Of a stretch of 5,205 nucleotides of DNA, positions 1 through 5,205 are shown piece by piece; within the stretch, counting starts at the first letter, position 1; each line of letters starts with the position of its first letter. The DNA lies in contig JAFTUB010000079.1 of the NCBI GenBank assembly GCA_017466495.1, positions 1 through 5,205 of the forward strand. Direction: 5' to 3'. Source of the DNA: Clostridia bacterium (lineage in GTDB: Bacteria; Bacillota; Clostridia; Oscillospirales; CAG-272). A model generated the notes under the pieces. It was not told the origin of the DNA, did no database searches, and saw only the letters and a list, made by a program, of their open reading frames with translations. Both the position numbers and the translations under genes were made by a program.

Positions 1-816
1 AAGCTCCTCGGGCTCGTGGTCACGAAGACGGAGGTTTTCGTCCTTGACATTGAGGCTCTTGAGCCAATTGTGGCAGTAGCTTCTCCAATATTCGAACCAT
101 TCAAGGTCGGTGTCGGGCTTGCAGAAGAACTCCAGCTCCATCTGCTCGAACTCGCGGATACGGAAGATGAAGTTACCGGGGGTGATCTCGTTACGGAAGG
201 ACTTACCGATCTGGCAAACGCCGAAGGGCAGCTTGCGGCGGGTAGAGCGCTGGATGGCGGGGAAGTTTACAAAGATACCCTGTGCGGTCTCGGGACGGAG
301 GTAAACCTCATTCTGATTGTCCTCGGTGACGCCCTGGTGGGTCTTGAACATCAGATTGAACTTGCGGATGTCGGTGAAATCGGACTTGCCGCAGCCGGGG
401 CAGGGGATCTTCTGCTCGCGGATGTAGGCCAGCAGAGCCTCGCCGTCCATGGCCTCAACGTTCACATCGGTGATGTTGTTGTCGCGGACATACTCCTCAA
501 CCAGCTTGTCGGCGCGGTGGCGCATTTTGCAGGCCTTGCAGTCGATGAGGGGATCGTTGAAGGTGGCAACGTGGCCCGAAGCAACCCAAACCTCACGGTT
601 CATCAGGATTGCCGAGTCAAGTCCTACGTTGTAAGGATTCTCCTGCACGAACTTCTTCCACCAGGCGCGCTTGACGTTGTTCTTCAGTTCAACGCCGAGG
701 GGGCCGTAGTCCCAAGAGTTGGCCAGGCCGCCGTAGATCTCGGAGCCGGGGAAGACGATGCCGCGGTTTTTGCACAGCGCGACAATTTTTTCCATTGTTT
801 TTTCATTCTGGTTCAT
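1..816 (-). CDS. glyS: Glycyl-tRNA synthetase, single-chain (alpha2) type, N-terminal 272 residues
   Basis: Class II aminoacyl-tRNA synthetase that charges tRNA-Gly with glycine in the cytosol. The reading frame is open to the left edge, so this is the 5' part only; family members are about 450-470 residues, leaving roughly 190 residues, including the anticodon-binding domain, outside the window. The N-terminus has the typical GIVFPGSEIYGGL (19-31) and WDYGPLG (35-41) blocks. C93-x2-C96 and C139-x2-C142 look like the zinc-ribbon-like cysteine pairs of bacterial GlyRS. RPETAQGIF (174-182) and class II motif 2, FRNE (207-210) followed by REFEQMELEFF, are present and intact. The ATG at 816 is chosen because AGGAG at 825-829 lies 8 nt upstream; a second in-frame ATG at 795 has no such site. 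It begins 32 bp after the LCP gene with no visible terminator between them. No T-box leader is visible. Identification is very secure. Confidence 0.96.
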   Translation of the reverse strand, partial: MNQNEKTMEKIVALCKNRGIVFPGSEIYGGLANSWDYGPLGVELKNNVKRAWWKKFVQENPYNVGLDSAILMNREVWVASGHVATFNDPLIDCKACKMRHRADKLVEEYVRDNNITDVNVEAMDGEALLAYIREQKIPCPGCGKSDFTDIRKFNLMFKTHQGVTEDNQNEVYLRPETAQGIFVNFPAIQRSTRRKLPFGVCQIGKSFRNEITPGNFIFRIREFEQMELEFFCKPDTDLEWFEYWRSYCHNWLKSLNVKDENLRLRDHEPEEL

Positions 817-823
817 GATGTTG

Positions 824-829
824 TCTCCT
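824..829 (-). promoter_or_regulatory. Ribosome binding site of glyS
   Basis: Minus-strand AGGAGA lies 7-8 nt before the ATG at 816. It settles the start in favour of 816 over the in-frame ATG at 795. Confidence 0.8.
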
Positions 830-848
830 GTTGTATATTTGAAAAATT

Positions 849-2048
849 TTATTCGTAAATTCGTTTGTAGTCGCTGAAGTAATCCAGCGCACCCTCGAGA
901 TTGGGGTTGAAAATGCGGTCTCCCTTGGCATCGGTGACATAGCTGCCGGGGAAGGACAGCTCAAGCAGCTGGAATTCACCGTACTTGAAAATCAGATCCA
1001 GGTTGGCGGTGAGGTCCTGTAGGGAGAAGTTAGAGATGAACAGACTTCTGATCTGCGCGTACAGCTTGGGCGCCTCGGGCAGATAGGAGAGATCGGTCAT
1101 CTTCTGCATCATGACCCGCACGAAATTGACGGCGGTCTTCACGCGGCTCTGATTGGGCTCGGTGTACTTGTTGAACTGCAGCATATGCAAGGCCGAAACG
1201 CCGTCCAGCTTCTGTGTGCCGGCGGACAGATCAATGTGCAGATTGCCCTTATAATCGTCATATTTCATTTTGCAGGGGACATTATAAGTGATGCCGCCTA
1301 AAGTGTCCACGATCTCGGGGAACTGCTCCACATTCACGATCACATGACGGTCGATCATCAGCCCGGTCATCGCATTGATCTTGCGGAGAAGGAAGTCAAG
1401 ACCGTACTCGGCAAATACATCTCGCAGCATGATGCGGCGTCCCTCAATGGTTAGAATTGTTTCGGGGGGAAAGGCGGTAAAGGTAAACTGTTGGCGTTCC
1501 TTATCCACCCGAACCAGCATGATGGTATCGGTCTGTACGGTGCGGTATTCCTCCGAGAAGAAGCCGCCCTCAAAGTAGAGGGATCCGTCGGGCATCAGCA
1601 CACCGGTGTCAATGGCCGCAGTGGTCTCGTCCGCTACAGTGATCTCTGCGGGAGGGGCCATGGTTTCGGGCGCCACCGTAATGTCGGCGGGCGGTGCGAC
1701 TGTCTGGGGAATATCGGTGGTCTCGCCTTCGCCCGTCGTTTCTTCCATAGTCTCAGGGGCAAGGGCGGCCATCATGTCGGGGTCATAGTCATAGTAGCGG
1801 TGGGGGGCATAATCCACACCCAACAGCAGAATGTTGAAGGAAGCGCCGTTGAGGGGCTCGAGGGGATCAGTTGCAGGAGGCGCGGTGGTGACAGTAGGAT
1901 GGTCCGGATTTTCCGGATCGTTTGGGGTTACAAAGAAGGAATCGGAAAGACTGTCCATGACGATCTGCACCACGCCGAAAGCAATAAGTGAGAAAATCAC
2001 AGCGGCGATCAGAAAGGTGATCGCGTAATTTTTGAAAGCAGAAAGCAT
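849..2048 (-). CDS. LytR-CpsA-Psr (LCP) family membrane protein with degenerate active site
   Basis: 399-residue protein of the LCP fold. Typical members are membrane-anchored enzymes on the outer face that transfer lipid-linked anionic polymers or capsule onto peptidoglycan. A short N-terminus is followed by one membrane segment (about 9-31) and a Thr/Pro-rich linker (about 40-65). The LCP core starts at FNILLLGVD (71-79) and resumes at TDTIMLVRVD (173-182), DTLGGI (248-253) and LDGVSALHMLQFNKY (281-295). Between the first two core strands is an insertion of about 90 residues rich in Thr, Pro, Ala and Glu, with a tandem 13-residue repeat (118-143). Several canonical positions differ: RxDT is QTDT (172-175), PRD is PPE (194-196), and the RxR pair is QFN (291-293); R302 may align with the later conserved arginine. 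Transferase activity is therefore doubtful, and a regulatory or binding role is possible. The ATG at 2048 follows AAGGAGG closely. It is probably cotranscribed with the oxidoreductase upstream. Family assignment is firm; function is not. Confidence 0.88.
   Translation of the reverse strand: MLSAFKNYAITFLIAAVIFSLIAFGVVQIVMDSLSDSFFVTPNDPENPDHPTVTTAPPATDPLEPLNGASFNILLLGVDYAPHRYYDYDPDMMAALAPETMEETTGEGETTDIPQTVAPPADITVAPETMAPPAEITVADETTAAIDTGVLMPDGSLYFEGGFFSEEYRTVQTDTIMLVRVDKERQQFTFTAFPPETILTIEGRRIMLRDVFAEYGLDFLLRKINAMTGLMIDRHVIVNVEQFPEIVDTLGGITYNVPCKMKYDDYKGNLHIDLSAGTQKLDGVSALHMLQFNKYTEPNQSRVKTAVNFVRVMMQKMTDLSYLPEAPKLYAQIRSLFISNFSLQDLTANLDLIFKYGEFQLLELSFPGSYVTDAKGDRIFNPNLEGALDYFSDYKRIYE
1620..1697 (-). 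repeat. Tandem 39-bp repeat (two copies) coding a Pro/Thr/Ala/Glu linker
   Basis: Two adjacent in-frame 39-bp units encode APPADITVAPETM (residues 118-130) and APPAEITVADETT (131-143) of the LCP protein. By eye they match at 27 of 39 bases and 9 of 13 residues. APETM also occurs once earlier, at residues 97-101. The units sit in the low-complexity insertion inside the LCP core, presumably outside the cell, and look like an old in-frame duplication. Confidence 0.75.
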
Positions 2049-2052
2049 AAAA

Positions 2053-2075
2053 CCTCCTTACGGTTCGCAAAGGAG
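2053..2075 (-). promoter_or_regulatory. LCP gene ribosome binding site with facing inverted repeat
   Basis: Minus-strand TAAGGAGG (2053-2060) is a near-perfect Shine-Dalgarno sequence, 4 nt before the ATG at 2048. CTCCTT at 2070-2075 is the exact reverse complement of AAGGAG at 2054-2059, across a 10-nt loop, so the mRNA could fold a 6-bp hairpin that hides the site. The binding site is clear; the masking role is inference from complementarity. Confidence 0.6.
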
Positions 2076-2097
2076 CGGAATTTTTGCCAATGGGCAT

Positions 2098-3444
2098 TTA
2101 CCCGAGATACGCACCGTTCTCCAGCAGAATGCGCTGTACCTCCCCATAGGGGACTTCGGCGGCGGGAATATCCGCAGCAGCGGCCAGGGCAGCGGTGACG
2201 CCTGCGGCCTCGCCCATGGCAACGCAGGGGGGCATGACCCGTACGGCGGCAAAGGCGTACTTGTCAGCGGAGAGGCTCTTGCCTGCAGTGAGCAGGTTGT
2301 CGATGTTGTGGGAGATCAGGCAGGAGAGGGGAATGTAGTAGTTTTCGGTCTGGTGCGCGATGTACTTGACCCCGTCCTTGTGATGAATGTCCACCGAGTT
2401 GGCGCAGACCGCAATGCGGTCATCAAACTTGTGGGCATTTTGGATATCTTCAAGGCAGAAGAGGGTCTTGCCCACCATGTGGCGGCTCTCTCTGACACCG
2501 ATATCCGATGCGGTAGCAACAATGCGAACATTTTCCAGACCGGGAATGCGGCTGCGCAGAAAGTCGACAAGACGAATGATCTGCTGCCGCTGCTCAATCT
2601 CGGCCACGGTGACGGCCTTGCCGTCCAGCTCGTTGAGCTGACCGTCCATCTGGGTCATGTTCACCGTCCAGGTACCGTCGGGATTTTCGAAAATGCGCAG
2701 CTTGTTCTGCCCGCAAGGGAAGCTGCCGTCCTGCTTGCCGGCATCAATCACGTCCATAAAGTAGCGCGCACGCATCTCGGTGTGGGTGCGCATATGTTCG
2801 TCCAAAACCGCCTTGTCCACCCCATCAATGATGAAGAAGGTGGAAGCGGTTTGCAGAATGCCGTCGTCATTGCCCCGCATCGTGTGTGCGCCGGCCTTGT
2901 GGGCCAGGGCAGCGGAGCCGGTGGTGTCGATAAAGACCTTGGCGGAGATCGAAATGATCTGATTGCTGTCGGCGGCGAAAATGCGGGAGATCCGTTCTCC
3001 GTCGCTGTCACAGCCGATCAGCAGTGTGTGATAGAGCAGGGTCACGCCGGCCTCCAGACACATTTGCTCGGTGACTCGCTTGAGAGCCTCACGATCAAAA
3101 GGCATGACACCGATGTGGCCGCCGGTGCGGTAGCCGCTGTAGCCGTCACCGCCGTGACAATCCGCCGGAGAGACAGCGCCTCCATCGGCGAGCAAAGCCT
3201 GCTTTAATTCGTCAAACAGACCGCGAATGATCTGCGTTTCCCCGGGCGCATCATAGCAGGTCATAAAAGGGCCCACAAGCCCTTTTGTGGCAGTCCCGCC
3301 CAGGAACCCACCCGATTCAATGAGAACCGTTCTGGCGCCTGTTCTTGCCGCAGAGACAGCAGCCGCAAAGCCGCTCATTCCGCCGCCGCAGACCGCGACA
3401 TCAAAGTCGTATTTTTTTTGTACGGGCAAAAGGATATTTTCCAT
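2098..3444 (-). CDS. FAD-dependent oxidoreductase (FAD_oxidored type)
   Basis: 448-residue flavoprotein, cytosolic since no signal peptide or membrane segment is seen. The N-terminal Rossmann motif is VAVCGGGMSG (16-25), and E43 at the end of the second strand probably binds the adenosine ribose of FAD. GGFLGGTATKGLVGPF (45-60), a GVMPFDREALKRVTEQM helix (112-128), FIDTTGSAALAHKAG (171-185) and a C-terminal FAD block NLLTAGKSLSADKYAFAAVR (383-402) with GEAAGVTAALA (411-421) all match the family annotated as FAD-dependent or fumarate reductase-like oxidoreductases. The substrate cannot be read from the sequence. The frame is open to an ATG at 3519, but that codon coincides with the predicted transcription start. 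The ATG at 3444 has GGAG at 3449-3452, though only 4 nt away, and puts the Rossmann motif at the usual distance from the N-terminus. First gene of its unit; the LCP gene follows after 49 bp. Confidence 0.9.
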   Translation of the reverse strand: MENILLPVQKKYDFDVAVCGGGMSGFAAAVSAARTGARTVLIESGGFLGGTATKGLVGPFMTCYDAPGETQIIRGLFDELKQALLADGGAVSPADCHGGDGYSGYRTGGHIGVMPFDREALKRVTEQMCLEAGVTLLYHTLLIGCDSDGERISRIFAADSNQIISISAKVFIDTTGSAALAHKAGAHTMRGNDDGILQTASTFFIIDGVDKAVLDEHMRTHTEMRARYFMDVIDAGKQDGSFPCGQNKLRIFENPDGTWTVNMTQMDGQLNELDGKAVTVAEIEQRQQIIRLVDFLRSRIPGLENVRIVATASDIGVRESRHMVGKTLFCLEDIQNAHKFDDRIAVCANSVDIHHKDGVKYIAHQTENYYIPLSCLISHNIDNLLTAGKSLSADKYAFAAVRVMPPCVAMGEAAGVTAALAAAADIPAAEVPYGEVQRILLENGAYLG

Positions 3445-3455
3445 ATTTCTCCGTG

Positions 3456-3475
3456 GGGAAGGGGGAGATCTTCCC
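3456..3475 (-). other. Small hairpin in the oxidoreductase leader
   Basis: In the predicted 5' untranslated region, GGGAAG (3470-3475 on the minus strand) and CTTCCC (3456-3461) form a 6-bp inverted repeat around an 8-nt loop, ending 3 nt before the GGAG ribosome binding site. It could influence translation of the oxidoreductase. A stem this short can arise by chance. Confidence 0.3.
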
Positions 3476-3526
3476 GCGCTTGGTACGATAAATTTGCGCA
3501 AAGAGCAAGCCACACGCATTCACTCT

Positions 3527-3555
3527 ATTATATAACAAAATCCCGAATTTTGCAA
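3527..3555 (-). promoter_or_regulatory. Sigma-A promoter of the oxidoreductase-LCP-glyS unit
   Basis: On the minus strand, -35 TTGCAA (3550-3555, four of six consensus bases) and a perfect -10 TATAAT (3527-3532) are separated by 17 bp. The predicted start of transcription is near 3520, giving a leader of about 75 nt before the ATG at 3444. The promoter lies just past the terminator of the sigma/anti-sigma unit, as expected for a new transcription unit. Confidence 0.75.
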
Positions 3556-3570
3556 GAGGGGAAGGGCATG

Positions 3571-3586
3571 ATTTTCGTACGTAAAT
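3571..3586. promoter_or_regulatory. Candidate operator: 16-bp near-palindrome
   Basis: ATTT-t-CGTACG-t-AAAT reads the same on both strands except at one base pair. It lies 15 bp upstream of the -35 box, centred about 58 bp before the predicted transcription start, a distance suited to an activator. It sits in the short AT-rich gap between the terminator and the promoter. No regulator gene is nearby and the factor is unknown. Confidence 0.35.
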
Positions 3587-3598
3587 GTAAATATTCAA

Positions 3599-3630
3599 GG
3601 AAAAAGCGGTGACGGGGCGCGTCACCGCTT
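3599..3630 (-). terminator. Intrinsic terminator of the sigma/anti-sigma unit
   Basis: On the minus strand, AAGCGGTGAC (3621-3630) and GTCACCGCTT (3604-3613) form a perfect 10-bp stem around a 7-nt loop, followed by further Ts that make a run of five. The hairpin begins 4 nt after the stop codon at 3635-3637. There is no T-run on the plus-strand side, so it acts for leftward transcription. Confidence 0.88.
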
Positions 3631-3634
3631 GAGA

Positions 3635-4654
3635 TCAGTTGAGATTGATGGTTTTGCCGTCTAAGGTGAGGCTGTCCACCTTGCTTGCGTCGACTGCCTT
3701 ATCCAGTATCCAGTTCAGGATGAAGCTTCCGTCGGGCATCGTTCCGCATCCGTTTTTGGTGCCGCAGAGGACGGTTGTGTCGTCAGACAGAGTCAGGTAG
3801 GCCTCCGCCAAAAGTGTCGAGATCCAGGGTATTTCGGTGCCGTTGGGGGCATCGCAGATACCCGAGAGCGTCAGCTCGGCATTGGTCATGGTGATGTGGT
3901 TCAAGGTTACGGTAATGCCATCGCGTTGGATCGTGACGGGGGAAATTTCGCCGTCCAGCGTGTCATTGCGATAGTCCAGCGAGATCGTCATCGGCTGGGA
4001 CGGAGTGCCATAGGTGCAGGTTCGGAGAGTGCCATCGGCGTTTTGGATGGTCAGCAGCATCTCGCCCGGTGTCAGCGTGGCCGGCTGACCGATATGGACA
4101 AGATCGGCGTTGTAGAGCAGAGCTGATCCTTCGAGGTGGACACAGACGGATGTGCTGTCACCCAAGGGCGTGATGTAGACCTTTCTTGCGGTACCGTCAG
4201 CCAAGGTGATGGCAGCATTGGGAAAGTCGATGTGGAGCAAGGTTTCGCCGTCCTCCACGGTGATGACATCGCTGCCGTCGGTGCGGGTCAGCGACAGCGA
4301 GAGATAGAGCTGATTTCCGCCGCCGGTGACGGCATCACAGCGAAGCTCCAGTGGTGCATCGGTGCCGGAATCCACGGTTGCCAGCGCGTCGGGCTGTGTG
4401 ATGACAATGTCGGGGTCGTCCACAAAATGCGACTCCGTTTTGCCGCGCAAACCAAACCATGCAGTGGCCGATCCGATGGCACCCACCGTCAATGTCGCCG
4501 CTGTGATCACTGCAGCGGCGATAATGATTCCCGCCGCACGACTGGACGTGTGACGTGTCCGTGCAATCTCCGCACGGCAGGCCGCCATGATCTGTGTCCG
4601 TGCCTCATTCGAAAGCTTCTGCTCCCGCAGTTCTTGGAAAAAATGTTCGTTCAT
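3635..4654 (-). CDS. Single-pass membrane protein, probable anti-sigma factor of the adjacent ECF sigma
   Basis: 339-residue protein not recognised by a catalytic motif. A polar N-terminus (1-39) rich in Arg, Glu and Gln is presumably cytosolic; one membrane segment (about 40-63, Ala/Ile-rich) follows; then an ectodomain of about 275 residues rich in Thr, Asp and Leu with alternating beta-like stretches, probably two beta domains (about 80-215 and 216-339). This layout resembles the DUF4179-type proteins that follow ECF sigma genes in Firmicutes, a comparison made from memory. The cytosolic part is short and lacks the HxxxCxxC zinc motif of ZAS anti-sigma factors; C26 is its only cysteine. 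The ATG overlaps the sigma stop codon as ATGA, with AGGAGG at 4664-4669 inside the sigma gene, so translation is probably coupled and the two proteins made in balanced amounts. The anti-sigma role is inferred from context. The ectodomain may sense an envelope signal. Confidence 0.75.
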   Translation of the reverse strand: MNEHFFQELREQKLSNEARTQIMAACRAEIARTRHTSSRAAGIIIAAAVITAATLTVGAIGSATAWFGLRGKTESHFVDDPDIVITQPDALATVDSGTDAPLELRCDAVTGGGNQLYLSLSLTRTDGSDVITVEDGETLLHIDFPNAAITLADGTARKVYITPLGDSTSVCVHLEGSALLYNADLVHIGQPATLTPGEMLLTIQNADGTLRTCTYGTPSQPMTISLDYRNDTLDGEISPVTIQRDGITVTLNHITMTNAELTLSGICDAPNGTEIPWISTLLAEAYLTLSDDTTVLCGTKNGCGTMPDGSFILNWILDKAVDASKVDSLTLDGKTINLN

Positions 4655-5139
4655 GATTCTTCTCCTCCTGCATATGCTAATTTGAATTTTTCACGCCCTG
4701 TTTTCAGGCGCATTTTGGCCGCCGATTCACTGATGCCCAGCATATGGGCCGCTTCCTTCACCGGATACCCCTCCACGTAGTGCAGCAGCATGATTTGCCG
4801 CGACTGCGGGGGAAGGGCGGCCAACGTGGCCAGCACCTCGCTTTCATCGTCATCCGCAGGCAGCTCTGCCACTGCATCCAGCGCCACGGTGCTGCGGATC
4901 TCCCGCCGACGAAGCATATCCCGGCAGAGGTTCATTGCGACGGTAATGAGCCAGGCCTTCTCATGCTCGGTGTCACGGAAATGCGGTGCACGGCGCAGAT
5001 AACGGAGCATGGTTTCCTGTACAGCGTCCTCGGCATCGGCACGGCTGCCCAGCATCCCCAACGCGATACGGTATAGTGTGTCTCCCCAGCGGTTGAGCAC
5101 CAGCTCGGCATCGGTCAGACGGTCACTTGGGTCATTCAT
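4651..5139 (-). CDS. ECF-family RNA polymerase sigma factor
   Basis: 162-residue sigma-70 family protein containing only regions 2 and 4, the size and layout of extracytoplasmic function sigma factors. Region 2 (about 15-82) includes DAEDAVQETMLRYLRR (35-50), which binds the polymerase clamp helices, and KAWLITVAMNLCRDMLRRR (61-79), which melts and reads the -10 element. An acidic linker (about 88-101) leads to region 4 (about 102-153), where a helix-turn-helix, VKEAAHMLGISESAAKMRLKTGREKF (127-152), would read the -35 element. All expected segments are present. The start at 5139 has AAGGAGGG at 5146-5153 with 6-nt spacing. It overlaps the next gene by 4 bp, marking a sigma/anti-sigma operon. 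Such pairs often activate their own promoter, but only 66 bp upstream are visible and no ECF-type promoter is convincing there. The regulon cannot be deduced. Confidence 0.95.
   Translation of the reverse strand: MNDPSDRLTDAELVLNRWGDTLYRIALGMLGSRADAEDAVQETMLRYLRRAPHFRDTEHEKAWLITVAMNLCRDMLRRREIRSTVALDAVAELPADDDESEVLATLAALPPQSRQIMLLHYVEGYPVKEAAHMLGISESAAKMRLKTGREKFKLAYAGGEES
4664..4669 (-). promoter_or_regulatory. Ribosome binding site of the anti-sigma gene, inside the sigma coding region
   Basis: Minus-strand AGGAGG, within the last codons of the sigma gene (encoding GGEES), lies 9 nt before the overlapping ATGA. It allows new initiation or re-initiation by ribosomes that finish the sigma gene. 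Confidence 0.8.
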
Positions 5140-5145
5140 GTGGAT

Positions 5146-5153
5146 CCCTCCTT
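5146..5153 (-). promoter_or_regulatory. Ribosome binding site of the ECF sigma gene
   Basis: Minus-strand AAGGAGGG lies 6 nt before the ATG at 5139, preceded by an A-run. This fixes the start codon. Confidence 0.85.
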
Positions 5154-5205
5154 TTTTGTGGTTTCATCCATAACACGCACGGGGAAGGTAATCGGTCAGC
5201 AGTTC

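Noticed and set aside
16..858. Long plus-strand open frame (280 codons) opposite glyS
   Set aside because: It lies antisense to an unmistakable glycyl-tRNA synthetase, has no recognisable domain, and is explained by the GC-rich third positions of the real gene.
831..870. Possible glyS promoter (TTTACG, then TATACA) in the LCP-glyS gap
   Set aside because: Both boxes match poorly, and the -10 would sit so close to the ribosome binding site that transcription would start at or beyond it.
1606..1788. Plus-strand repeat-rich small protein (Ser/Val/Gly/Ala)
   Set aside because: It is the antisense reading of the tandem repeat in the LCP gene, with no ribosome binding site evident.
2032..3207. 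Long plus-strand open frame (391 codons) opposite the oxidoreductase
   Set aside because: It mirrors a well-supported FAD protein; its Val/Gly/Asp-rich translation is typical of an antisense shadow.
5140..5205. Tail of an upstream gene or an ECF-type promoter before the sigma gene
   Set aside because: Two minus-strand frames stay open (one to a TGA at 5164-5166, the other into the sigma start), but the fragments are too short to judge. GAAC at the window edge and a later CGT are spaced too far apart for a usual ECF promoter.

Overview
The window looks like chromosomal DNA from a Gram-positive Clostridia-type bacterium, possibly a gut Oscillospirales/Ruminococcaceae relative. This is inferred from strong AGGAGG-type ribosome binding sites, a LytR-CpsA-Psr (LCP) family cell-envelope protein, a single-chain bacterial glycyl-tRNA synthetase, and an ECF sigma factor coupled to a membrane protein. 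Base composition is moderately GC-rich, with GC-rich third codon positions. No mobile element, CRISPR array, rRNA or tRNA gene was seen.

All five genes lie on the minus strand, so transcription reads from high to low coordinates. At the right is a two-gene unit: an ECF sigma factor (4651-5139) and a single-pass membrane protein (3635-4654), probably its anti-sigma factor. Their stop and start codons overlap as ATGA. The unit ends at an intrinsic terminator (3599-3630) directly after the second stop codon.

A new unit starts from a good sigma-A promoter (-35 TTGCAA at 3550-3555, 17-bp spacer, -10 TATAAT at 3527-3532), with a 16-bp near-palindrome upstream that could be an operator. It carries an FAD-dependent oxidoreductase (2098-3444), then after a short gap an LCP-family protein (849-2048), then after 32 bp the 5' part of glyS (1-816, running off the left edge). 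No terminator or credible promoter was found inside this unit, so the three genes are probably cotranscribed, although glyS could have a promoter I cannot recognise.

The sigma/anti-sigma pair is most likely an envelope- or stress-sensing switch whose regulon is not visible here. The oxidoreductase, LCP protein and GlyRS do not form an obvious pathway. The observations most worth checking are the LCP protein, which lacks most of the family's catalytic arginines and has a repeat-bearing insertion in its core, an inverted repeat that could mask the LCP ribosome binding site, and the near-palindrome upstream of the oxidoreductase promoter. I found no convincing undescribed multi-gene system.
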